DNA from: Branchiostoma lanceolatum
Taxonomy: Eukaryota > Chordata > Leptocardii > Amphioxiformes > Branchiostomatidae
Assembly (NCBI RefSeq): GCF_035083965.1
Contig: NC_089725.1
Span: forward strand, 28,963,925 to 29,027,924
Direction of reading: 5' to 3'
Length of the DNA stretch: 64,000 bases
The position numbers and the translations under genes were made by a program. The notes under the pieces are model-generated. The model saw only the letters and a list, made by a program, of their open reading frames with translations. It was not told the origin of the DNA and made no database searches. This document shows, piece by piece, positions 1 to 9,909 of this stretch. The stretch's first letter is position 1; each line of letters opens with the position of its first letter.

Positions 1-7
1 TGTTTCT

Positions 8-150
8 CTATGAAAGCTTACCTAGCCCCTGCAGATACGCATCACATGAAAACGGCTCTCTACACACCCCGTGATGTCCCTCAAAGATCCTCGAAGAAAG
101 CTGTAGATCATACGCATCGAAACTCTCTACACGAAAACGGCTCTCTACAC
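8..150 (-). repeat. Two degraded tandem copies of the lipid-binding-protein exon 1 end
   Basis: On the minus strand, DNA coding for CDAYLQGLG followed by a GTAAGC-type donor (near 10-45) and a shifted remnant reading FDAYDLQL (near 95-125) repeat the 3' end of the exon at 179-263. They are joined by the short motif ACGGCTCTCTACAC, which recurs at about 52-65 and 137-150. They look like local tandem duplications spanning the exon 1-intron 1 junction. The leftmost copy could still act as a donor, but no start codon of its own is in frame with the barrel start. Confidence 0.5.
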
Positions 151-178
151 GTACCCAAAACTCTCTGAGAAAGCTTAC

Positions 179-263
179 CAAGCGCCTGCAGATACGCATC
201 GAAATTCTCGACGTGCACCATCTTCCAGGTCCCCGAGAGGTCAACTCTTTCCGGCGGTGACAT
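179..263 (-). CDS. First exon of an intracellular lipid-binding protein (FABP/CRABP family), partial
   Basis: Read on the minus strand, ATG at 263 opens 28 codons plus one base, ending at a good donor (GTAAGC, 173-178). The peptide contains DLSGTWKM and ENFDAYLQALG, the start of the fatty-acid/retinoid-binding barrel family, in which the first exon typically ends at this point with a phase-1 intron. The family carries fatty acids or retinoids in the cytosol as a roughly 130-residue beta barrel; the other exons must lie left of the window. The short MSPPERV leader before the conserved DLSGTW is unusual but minor. Tandem partial copies of this exon end follow at 8-150. Whether it is an FABP, CRABP or CRBP cannot be told from 28 residues. 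Confidence 0.6.
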
Positions 264-1750
264 TTTTCTTCCGAACGCGACGCTCAGACAGTTTCTGTTA
301 AAAATTAACTCACGCGATGAATTCAAAATACAGACAAAGGCCTGAGAATATTGCGGCATTGCACATCATTATGACACAATAAGCTTTAGGGCACAATTGT
401 ACATGCTACATTACGATCCGATCATGCAGAGTGGATAATTTTTCGAGCGTAACCAAGAGAGGTATGTAGGTCATAGGTTAGGGGTCAAACAAACGTATAT
501 TGATCAGATGTGGGCAGCCGCATATATACTAGTATTCCAAAAGATACGGCGTACGCCGACTTGACCCCGTTGAATGGGCATAAACAACTGCCTGTGGTCC
601 AAACTTTAGATCTACATATTATAAACATTTCAATGTCTTTTTAATATCTATAGGATCCTTTTATATGGTTTGTCCATGTAGATATTTCGGCAAATACAGA
701 ATGATAGAGAACGATGTGGCCTTCGAAACATTACGTATTTTTGGTCAGTTTATTTGTGCTTGTCTTTTTACATTTCAATTAGATCCAACTTATCAGCTAA
801 TTACCTATCGTCATAGTCCATCATTCTTCACATTTAAATTGATACCAAAGTCCCTACGACCATACAACGACTGTCTTTCCAGGAAGACCTGTCCAATGCT
901 CCTCGGGCAGAAGTAGAGAAATGCTCTGATGTTGATAACACCCCTGTTTTGAGTCAATTTGTGGTGAACATGCTCCTTGTGTAACTGTGTACGTGCGAAA
1001 GGCCACGAACTTGGCCAAGGCTTGGTTTGATAATGTCAATGCAATCTCTTGTTTTGAAATAATTAAATCCATACTTGCAGATACAACAGTGCTTCATTTA
1101 CCAGACGTTATTCTGCCTACATGCGTTTTCTCAGTGTCTATATTGTGTCTCATTTACAGCCAACCTGAGGGCCGTAGTCACAGCGAGCCGGAAGGCGAGG
1201 GCCGGAGCCCGGATGATGCTGAGCGCGATGAGCAAGCTGCCGGGAGCTGGCTGCAATGAAGCTAGAGGAGCTTCCGAGTTCCACCACCCTCCCGAGCAGG
1301 CCCGATATCGCTCGGTACGTTACCTCCCATACCGGCCCTGCCATTTCAAGCCTGTAAAATCACGTCCGACGTTCTAAACCGGTAACCAGTCTTTCTTTGC
1401 CTGCTGAGCTGACTTTCAGATGATGTCACATCTCCTGTGGCCTGATATTAGGTGAAGGAAGCCGATGTGTTCACCAGCTCCGTTCTGGTCTTTGATCTGG
1501 GTTAATAGCGGAGGGGAAAGAATGCGGTCCTTCCAGTCAACAAGAGACCTATCTTTAGGGCCCATTGGCTCCGGGGCATTGTATGTTTTATCACCTACTT
1601 CATTCTGGAAGAAGGTTCAATAGACCTATTCATACATTGACTGAACATCCTTGCTACATGTTGGTCTGGGCGGTATCCGTCGGGCGGGACGATGGGAGCG
1701 CGATTTAGTCAGGCTAATGGCCCCGCCCACTTAAGTCCGCGTACCGCGCC

Positions 1751-1815
1751 GCGTGCCTGCGAAGCTGGTGTGTTACGCCGTATGGCGGTTATACCGGCTA
1801 TATAGATACAGATAC
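1751..1815 (+). repeat. Interspersed repeat, family R1 fragment
   Basis: The segment with GAAGCTGGTGTGTTACGCCG and a GATACAGATACAG tail recurs on the opposite strand at 19618-19740. Its 'gtaacacaccag' core recurs in longer relatives at 10876-11400 and 62095-62380. Confidence 0.55.
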
Positions 1816-2185
1816 AGAAGTCAAAACGTAGAAATGCAAAATGAAAACATGAAGATGTAGATATTTGACGGAGATGCAGTCATGCTCTTCTTGGTCTAAT
1901 TGCCATGCTGTCTTTGGCTGAATTGCTGATTGTGATTGACAGTCAAGATCCGTCATATCGAAGAGCCAAGCATGGAATATTCTGTAAGTCGTATCCAGAA
2001 CTTATTAACCGGCCAAGAACTAATCAGTAAAACACCCAGTCCTAGCAGAGACAGAGGACCACGTTGGTATTTTCACAGAGTAAAGGGATCTTAGCTTTAA
2101 AAAATTCTTCTGCTTCTTCATCTTTTTTCCTGCCAGTTGACCGACGAAAAGAAAATAGATATTTCCGATGCGTTGATGAAGGTTA

Positions 2186-2292
2186 GACATCCAGGTAGTA
2201 AGATACACCAAAAATAGTTACTCAAGCAACTGGATAAAATTTCGAAACAGTCAGACGTTTCAGACAGCATCCGCTACCTTTCGTCAGTGACT
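2186..2292. repeat. Interspersed repeat shared with 7081-7190
   Basis: GACATCCAGGTA, CAACTGGAT, AGACGTTT.AGACAGCA and CTTTCGTCAGTGACTAA occur in the same order here and at 7081-7190. Related words (GTTTCGGTGTCTGTCA, CACCTTCTTCA) occur in the foldback elements at 3036-3195 and 48709-48935, suggesting one transposon family. Confidence 0.5.
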
Positions 2293-2433
2293 AAATTTAT
2301 ATATATTTCCGATATAGACGCCTGAAATACGTCAAATGCAAGTCGAATCCGAGCCTTTGCTTGAAGAATAATTGAATTGAAAAGTATCTGCACAAATGCA
2401 CACATTGAGAAAATATACACGACAACTCAACAA

Positions 2434-2439
2434 TTTATT
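2434..2439 (-). terminator. Polyadenylation signal of the first MFSD6-like gene
   Basis: AATAAA on the minus strand, 29 bp past the stop codon at 2468-2470. It is the first canonical hexamer downstream. Confidence 0.5.
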
Positions 2440-2467
2440 GAAAAATTCCATCCTCGTGTATTGATAA

Positions 2468-5400
2468 TTAATGGCTAATCAGCGCTTCCATCCGGCCGGC
2501 AGTGTCTTGGTCCTGTGGCCTGACCAGGCGGAGGAGGCCGATGTGTTCCCCGGCTCCGTTGGTCACACTTCCACCGCTGAGGAACGCGCCTGGTCTCGGG
2601 GCAGCCGACTCGGTCACGTCCATGGCTGGCACCAAAGTCGGCTTCCTTTGCCTTTCGTTCTCTTTCCCGGTATCCGAGTGTCGTTCTATTAGAGCAAAAA
2701 AACGTGGATACGAAAATGTCATCAAAATGACATATCTTACGGACAAGCTCTGTATAGATTCTGTGGCTATCAACCCTTAAGCTGCCAGTTTTTTTAGCCA
2801 AGTAAAAATCAAAAATGTTTGACCCCTGACCTCCCTCACGAAACCCGCGAAACACCCGGCGGCGCTAACTCCCCTAACTTCCCGGCTTCGCGCGCTACAC
2901 GCACGCAAAGCTGTTTTGTTCTGGGGAATACCCTATCCCGGTTATAACCGGGTCCAGCACACAAGGCATATTTCTGTATCCCTAATTAAGTCGGGACTGG
3001 CAGCTTAAGGGGTTTAATATGATAAACTGGAAAGTCTAATAGGATATTAGAGATTCTTTGTACACAACCAGGTAATCATACCTGCTGACGTTTCGGTGTC
3101 TGTCAGTCACCTTCTTCAGAGCTTCTCGGCTGAAATGTCAGCAGGTAAGATTACCTGGTTTCGGTACAAAGAATCTCCAATATCCTATGTTCTAACGTTA
3201 CCAACTTGATGAAATCATTTTCGGTTGGAACGTCTAATGTTTCTTTGTTACCTTAAAATCTAACCACATTACATGCCAAATATCATGGCAATCACCCACC
3301 CAAGGCTTCAGTTGTGCTGTGCAACACAACAACTTCAAGTCCACTTGCAAACATAATCTCCTTATGCGATGGCAATAAGAGAAGATGCATTCGTTCTTAT
3401 TTTACAACCTAAAACTAAAAGACTGCTAACTACCAACGTTTCGGTAGTTGCAAACCACAGACAAACATGGGAGGTTCATACGTGCAGTAAGATCCCAGGC
3501 GGTCGTATCTTTGTACCAACTTGGCGGCTGTTGCAACGGCATGGTTACTGGTCAGCATGTTCTCACCTGTAGGGTTCTCTTTTCTCCCGAAACACCCGTA
3601 CAGCAGGCAGAACAGGAGGAGTCCGATCAGACAGGAAACAGCGACGGACCGGAAGAGCACCACTGCGCCGTAATGTTGGAATATTGGTCCGCCGACCAGG
3701 TTGCCCAAAGTGTGGCCTGTGGACAAGTTAAACATTATACATGTACTAGGTTAGAAATCCATCCATCCCTCCCTTCTTGAGTAATCCTCTTTTAAAGTCT
3801 CCAGCAAAAACGCATCTCTATGCAGTTTCCAAAACTATATCTACACCACCTCTTCCTTGGCCCAAAGCTATCTACCACCCCAACGTCAAGACCATATCAT
3901 GCCAATAACACATGGTCCCACTGTAGAACATGTATAATATAAAGCCGCTAGGCGGTAATAATCAAAATAAACTTTGTTTGAAACACTTGAGTGACTTCAC
4001 TCCTTCTCTCTTTGAACAATCTATCTCGCCCAGTTCATATTTCTCTTAACCTTGAGTAGCCTTTGAGCTTTGTAGGGTGGTGACTTAACGTAAACACAAT
4101 ACTAAGAAAAAAATCCACAAAAAGTAAAATAAAATGAAATGAAATGAAATAAAATGAAATGAAATGAAATGAAATGAAATGAAATGAAATGAAATAGAAT
4201 AGAATAGAATAGAATAAAATAAAATAAAATAAAATAAAATAAAATAAAATAAAATAAAATAAAATAAAATAAAATAAAATAAAATAAAATAAAATAAAAT
4301 AAAATAAAATAAAATAAAATAAAATAAAATACTAGCAAATCGAGATGAAAAGATAAAAGATTAAGAAATTAGAAAATTGAAATAGATGAAAAATAAAAAT
4401 GAATGAAAAATCAAAAAATTAAAAATAGACATTCAAAGATGAAAAATAAAAATTGCAGATAACAAAAACAACAAAATGAAAAATGAATTTGAAAAATTGA
4501 AATTTAGGAATTAAAAAAAATTACAAATCTAAGATTTAAAAATGAATAAGAAGTTTAAAAAAAACCAACCGAGACCGTGGAAAGTTGTGGCTACGATCCC
4601 CTGTATGACCGTCTGTAAGTCATCCGGAGCAGAGATGCTCGCGTATGACGTCGCCGCTGCCCACGTGACCGCCTGGTACCCGTTGAGTGTATCTATTGCT
4701 ACGGCCCACCACGGATTGCTCACAAACGAGTACAGCAGGAACCTGAGACCGAAAGCTAAGAAACCGCCACCGAGTACCGCCGGGTACCCGATCTTTTTTA
4801 TGATCCAAGTGGAAATTACGAACGCCGGGATCTCCGACACGGTTTTGACGACCACGTACGTGCCAAGGACAGTCTGCCTGGCACCCAGGTCTTTCAAATG
4901 CAGGAACAGGAATGTTCCGCTGGCGCCATCATAGACACCTAACAGGAGAACGGCAAACAGGACGATGATGAGATGTGGTTGCGAAAAGAGCCTACCCATG
5001 CCTTTCAGGAGTCCTGGCGACGGTTTGATATTCCATTCTTTCATCACCAGCAGGGAAGCCACGGATAGGGCCATAAAGGTCAGATACATGTAGAAGGCCA
5101 CAGAATAGTCACTCTTGTTCCCAGGGATGTCTGGACTCGTCCTGTTCCCAGGGTTCTCTGGACTCGTCCGATTGGTGATCGTATCCATAGCAACGCCGGA
5201 CAGCAGACCAAAAAGCGCGAATCCCGCCGATCCAAATGCACGCTGTCGTCCGAATTCGCCTCTTCCGTTTTTCTTGATGATCTGATACGTTGCTGCCCGC
5301 ACCTAGAAAGATGTTAAGTTAGGAATTATCTTGTCAGTGACGCGATGACGCGTTGAACAGCAGTCTGATTATACTACTGCATACATATCTTCATAACTTT

Positions 5401-8316
5401 CTCTATAAGAAGAACTTTATTGCTCGACAATTGTACACGGTACAAAGTACATGTATGGCAAGAATTCTTAAACATAATACAAAATAGAAGTATAGAATTA
5501 AACTTAACATCCTTATTACTAATACAATGCAAGGGCTAGCATACGTTTTTGATATAGTGTTATAATTGAGTTTGGCTAATCATTAGTTTCGGTATTTTTT
5601 CTAATGATAAAGCATTAAGTCGTTCAAATATGAAACCCTACAATGGTGCGAAGAACAATGTCAAGACAGTTTACCTGAAATACCGTGCTGAATTGTACAC
5701 CGTTAGCGATGAAGAGAATCCAGAAGAATAGCCAGAAGGTCACGGAGAACCACGACTGTGTGTCTCTATTGTCTGGCTCCGCTAGATCTCTCTCCGACGC
5801 AGCTGTCGAGGTTACTGGCGGAACGAAAAACAGCGAGAAGACCAGAGCGGAAGCGGCCAGTACGGAAAAGACTGCCACTATTTTTGACCTAGGCAGAGAG
5901 AGAAAAGATAAGTACGTGTATAGGAAACAGAGAACAACAAGAGTTCAATTCGAAGACTTTGTGTCTTGTTTGATTGAAGTTCATTAGTTATGCAAAAAGG
6001 TTTTGACTAATATTACATTTTTCCATTGATCACGTCCTACTTAATCTCCAAGCAGATCTAATGGTTGCAAAGACCGTCATCATGGCAGAAGAAGCTTTAT
6101 CACTCCTCCCTGTTTGAGTTACCGCAGATCTTAGGTTGAAATAAAAACTTCTTCTGCCACTTGGATACGATCTTCGCAACCATTAGATCTGCTTGGAGAT
6201 TAGCCGTGCACTACCCTGGCCCTCACGGTCAAGGAAAAACTGGCACTTATAATTTCAGGGCAACGTTGTGACTCAGCGTAGCACATTGTGTTCTTCCCAC
6301 CATACCTTCCAGTCTTGTCTGCAATTGTGCCGATGACAGGCTCGATGATAAACGACATGAACTTCCCGCCAGACTTGATCACACCTATCTGGGACGGCAG
6401 CAGCCCCACCTGTTTCATGTACACGGACAGGTATGGGTAGACACACGACAATCCTGCAAGAAAAAATATGAATGAATGAATGAATGAATGGAGACCTTTA
6501 TTGCACATTTCTGCCACACTTGGCTAAGTACAGGTCACAAGAAAACAAATAACAAGTTCAGTTAACGGATACAAAAAGAATATGACTATCTTAAGATAAA
6601 TTCTACTTCTCCTCGCTTTTCGGTTATAGTAGATATAAAAGAACAGACATGTTTTTCAATGGGAGGTTTGTCTAGTCGCATTAGGAATGTGAATTTTTGT
6701 ACAGTACTTAAATGTGTGAAGTAGGGAAATAGGTTTTGTACAAGCTTATACAGTTAATTTCTTTCTTGGGTATATAATCTACATTCTACCACAAAATGAC
6801 ATTCGTCTTCTATTCTATTCAAAGTACAATGTTTACATAATCGTTGTTCCAGAGGAGTGCGGGTATGACGATGACGTCGATGAATATTACGAGGGTGAGT
6901 CGGTAAGTTTTGCCATTTGCTTCACAACAGGCTCATTTTTTCATCAAATGAGTTGAAATTTGGCACAAATGTAAAGGCACATATCGTCTTGGGCCTGAAT
7001 TACATGTGTATCTCAGTTTATTGTTCAAATTTTCATGAGCCTGTTTTGAAGTAAAAAAGGAAAACTTACTGACTCACCCTCCCAGACATCCAGGTAATAC
7101 TATACGTTAAAGGTGACAGTTACTGTAACAACTGGATGAAACGACTAGACGTTTTAGACAGCAAACGCTGTCTTTCGTCAGTGACTAACCGGGAAACTGG
7201 AGTTACCAGGTTTCAAACCATAACTCTGAATTGACAAAATTTTAAAATGGTTCAACCGAAGACGACATCAAGACAAGTTAAGTCAATTAGCTTCTTTCGT
7301 TTGAGAACAGAAGCTAATATTGCCTCGCGGGGTGGTAGGGAAAGGTGCCCAGTACCGGAAAGTTCAACGCTGAATGAACAAACAGAAACTTTGCGTCTGT
7401 GAATATGTTGTTGATGTTGCAAATAGATGAAATGATAGCAAATTCTTGATGTCTATAATAGGGGGCGGTTATCACAGACGATTAACTAAACGTAGTTCAG
7501 TGTCCAGGGTGACTGCCTCAGCTTTTTTTATTGACCCAGAACGCTGCATTGCGTCAAAAATGAAGAAGAAGAAAAATACATTATTCAAGGTAGGTTAGGA
7601 AGTTTGTAAACCTCTCTGGAAGAACGATTGTGTCCTTTGTATTATGACTTAATCAGGTTTGTTAAGTGGGACAGTATCGCCTCTGAATGACAGAAAAATG
7701 GGCGGTATCAGTCGGACAATGAAAAATAACATTTAAGTCCAAATAACACAATTCCACGGACAGTGAACATGTAGGGCAAAGGACAAAGGTTACTTGAATA
7801 GTACCAAGCCTGGCTGTTTGATGTCTCCATTTTACGATTCGCATTTCGCGAAAAAAGGTTGGTCAGTTCCGAGATGGACTATTACACAATCCTACCAGGA
7901 TGAACATGCCTGTAACGCTGCAGCAAAAAGCTGGGGGAGGAGGGGGAGGGAGAATCGCGAGGTTTCTTCAGTACGTGAATACCGACCCACATACCAAGTA
8001 TCTTGTCAATCCAGCAAAATAATTTTGAGCTATATGAGTGCAGACACAAACACGCAGACACACACAAACAGACGACCTCCAAACAATACCTTCTCAGTCA
8101 TCATGAAGGTGGTAAAGTCACACCAACCAGAGGAAAGGAAAAGTAGGATCTCAAGAAATACAAATTCTATATATTTTCTGGCTACTGATGTCCTGAAAAG
8201 TAGCCATTGCAATGAAGATAATCGAAGTTTGCAAATGTAGACGTACCAGAATAATAGAAGAAGAAGATTGCCTTGATGACCAGAAGGTCTCCATCGACAC
8301 AGTCGCAGGACGCCAT
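2468..8316 (-). CDS. MFSD6-like major facilitator transporter, copy 1 (6 exons)
   Basis: Exons on the minus strand: 8316-8247, 6453-6306, 5888-5675, 5302-4570, 3716-3567, 2685-2468. Phases agree throughout and give 510 residues. The protein starts MASCDCVDGDLLVIKAIFFF, then YPYLSVYMKQVGL and IGTIADKTGR, the first helices and the G-x-x-A-D loop of the MFS_1-like/MFSD6 family, followed by repeated hydrophobic segments consistent with a 12-helix plasma-membrane or vesicle carrier. Substrate is unknown. The C-terminal cytoplasmic tail is polar (exon 6). The second copy at 36264-41291 has the same exon plan, with coding exons 1, 2 and 5 identical in length, supporting every junction. The exon 4 donor (GTTGGT) is weak where the paralogue has GTGAGG; if unused, exon 4 would run on into a stop. 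The ATG was chosen because both copies share the context ATGSCGTCCTGCGACTG. Confidence 0.85.
3036..3195. mobile_element. Foldback/MITE element in intron 5 of the MFSD6-like gene
   Basis: Arms of about 50 bp pair with each other: GGATATTAGAGATTCTTTGTAC with AACCAGGTAAT and CCTGCTGAC on the left, and their complements at 3131-3190. The spacer carries CACCTTCTTCAGAGC. It is a non-autonomous palindromic element with no coding capacity. Confidence 0.65.
4126..4332. repeat. (AAAAT)n/(GAAAT)n microsatellite
   Basis: About 200 bp of pentanucleotide repeats, starting as AAATG units, passing through AGAAT units and ending as AAAAT units. It sits in intron 4 of the MFSD6-like gene, just outside the weak exon 4 donor. 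A-rich sequence continues to 4560. Confidence 0.95.
5402..5560 (-). mobile_element. LINE 3' end fragment (CR1-like)
   Basis: The block 'aactttattgctcgacaatt' and its neighbourhood recur at 30476 onward ('aactttgttgctcgacaatc'). On the minus strand both end in an AATAAAG-type tail. This matches a truncated non-LTR retrotransposon 3' end lying in intron 3. Confidence 0.5.
6042..6202. mobile_element. hAT-type MITE, TIR TAATCTCCAAGCAGATCT
   Basis: The 161-bp palindrome has ends TAATCTCCAAGCAGATCTAA and its complement, with inner arms GGCAGAAGAAG/CTTCTTCTGCC. It belongs with the elements at 22783-22911 and 28327-28605, which have 8-bp target duplications. Here the flanking 8-mers do not match. 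It lies in intron 2 of the MFSD6-like gene. Confidence 0.75.
6471..6870 (-). mobile_element. LINE 3' fragment with reverse-transcriptase C-terminal region
   Basis: On the minus strand the DNA reads RLCKHCTLNRIEDECHFVVE, the cysteine/histidine C-terminal motif of CR1-like LINE ORF2 proteins, followed by a region with FTFLMRLDKPPI. It ends in AATAAAG and an (ATTC)n tail at 6471-6490. The reading frame is interrupted, so this is a dead 5'-truncated copy. Relatives of the end region lie at 14203-14460 and 30462-30900. Confidence 0.65.
6892..7081. mobile_element. Palindromic MITE, TIR GAGGGTGAGTCGGTAAGTTTT
   Basis: The left end GGGTGAGTCGGTAAGTTTT and ACAGGCTCAT pair with ATGAGCCTGT and AAAACTTACTGACTCACCC at the right end, leaving a loop of about 75 bp. 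It lies in intron 1 of the MFSD6-like gene. Confidence 0.65.
7081..7190. repeat. Interspersed repeat shared with 2186-2292
   Basis: It carries GACATCCAGGTAATA, CAACTGGATGAAACG and CTTTCGTCAGTGACTAA in the same order as the copy at 2186-2292. It directly abuts the palindromic element ending at 7081. Confidence 0.5.
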
Positions 8317-9909
8317 CTTGGAAGATTTTGGGTGTTGAAAGCAGTCACAAAGAATGATGAATCACTTCACTTGTTGGTAGTGACCTGTGGATACGGATGT
8401 CGGACGTACAGTATTAGTACAATTAGTGGAAGTTTGCATTAACGTTATATCGATTCAATCACAAAACTGGACAGGGCAATTCTAACACTAACGTTAATAG
8501 TAACAGAGTCAGGCGTTCTGTGCGGGGGCATCTTTTATCAGGGCAGCCGGCTTTCATCAATGACTGCGAATGGGTTCTTCAGGACAAGCTGCAATATCGT
8601 TACCTGGATGTCTACCCTTCAAGGACGAAGTGAAATTTTCGTTTCAAGGCTATCGACAGATTCCAAGAAGGTTACTCTCTCTATCCTCCCCCCCGCTATT
8701 TCTCAAGCCTTTCTCGAAGATTTATATGTGTAGTTAGTTGCCTTATCTAATCCCGCTCTAAAAAGGCGAAACAGTGAAGTACCGCAATATTCATGGTAAG
8801 AAATGTCTCGTGTCCACTGCTTCAAATCTAGCCCTCCGTATCTGCTCTCACCAAGGCAACGGTAGGTGAACATCCCCACCATGTCTTACAGTTCTTGCCC
8901 CGGGCATTATTTTAAAAAGTGAGAAGCTATGATAAGCTCACCGCTGCTGTGCGATTTTCTTCACCCGATCCCCTCCTCGGTTGTGAAACGCGTCCAGGAA
9001 TTACCTCGTTGATTCAACACTTTTTTAAGATCCCTCCATGTAATTCGTCTCCGTGTAGATAGCCGTCAGAAACTGTGTCCAGCATTTCGTGCGCAAACTG
9101 TATCTTATGGTCTGTTATGCATACTGGGTCATACTGGTCAGACCAGTCCTCCCGGTGCAATGCGGGTCACTGATCTCTGGCTCTGCGAACACTCTCTCTC
9201 TCTCTCTCTCTGCATGATCTGACACGCGGGGCAGTGTTCACAACCAGTCAAAAGAAGGTCCAGAGGGAGGGCAAACTGTTCTATAGATCTAAAAAGCATC
9301 AGCACCGAATCAGGGCGTTGGAAAGTGCAACTTTATATTAGCGTTGACCGGGCGATTTGACATTTTCTGTGTAAACGTTATTTTTGGTTAAAAAAAAGGA
9401 AAAACATAAAGCAATGTTTCAACCCAAAACTGCTATTTTGGGGTCATTCTTCCGAGGCCGCTGAACGGAAAAGACGAGTTTTCCTAGGATAATGACTGAC
9501 ACGGCAATAAAGGTCATCGTTCTGTGTGTGTAATGAAGAAAAATGAAGAAACAAAAATCGTGAGGATACGGTCAAAATAAATTCCGAACCGGAAGCTTAT
9601 ATCTGCTTGGAGATTATCCAGGTGTTTTAAACGCTTAGACTTATCCGTATCCTTCTATCTTCTTGGAGATTATTTGGGCGCTTACAACCGCGAAGGTGTA
9701 AGAAATGGCGAAGGAACAGCTAGAGGGGTCCACTGGAAGAACACAACTTTTCCTCTTTGTGACGTTCGTTGTTTTGACGACACTGAACGGGGCGCATTCG
9801 AACATGTTCCAAAACAGCGCCTGGAACAACAACAAACATTTACGCTCACATTGCGGCAGGAGGAGACCTATCTCACGATTTTGGATCACAAAGCGGCTGT
9901 GTGATCACG
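8317..9909. other. Divergent intergenic region between the MFSD6-like and BTB-kelch genes
   Basis: About 1.6 kb separating two genes transcribed away from each other, so it probably holds both promoters. A (TC)n tract lies at 9189-9212. Paired TCTGCTTGGAGATTA/TCTTCTTGGAGATTA words at 9603-9673 look like remnants of the CTCCAAGCAGA MITE family. No TATA box or other site could be assigned with confidence. Confidence 0.5.

Larger units (their letters stand above)
264..2433. other. Intergenic stretch without a recognised gene
   Basis: No convincing coding exon was found. A GC-rich block at 1157-1260 looks exon-like (open on both strands, flanked by AG and GT) but matches nothing I recognise. A short interspersed repeat lies at 1751-1815, and a repeat shared with 7081-7190 lies at 2186-2292. 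The rest is AT-rich single-copy-looking DNA. Confidence 0.6.

Noticed and set aside
1157-1260. GC-rich, exon-like segment open on both strands
   Set aside because: No family match on either strand and no partner exons. Too weak to call a gene.
4102-4338. Phe/Tyr/Ile/Leu-repeat frame on the minus strand
   Set aside because: Translation of the (AAAAT)n microsatellite, with no independent coding sign.
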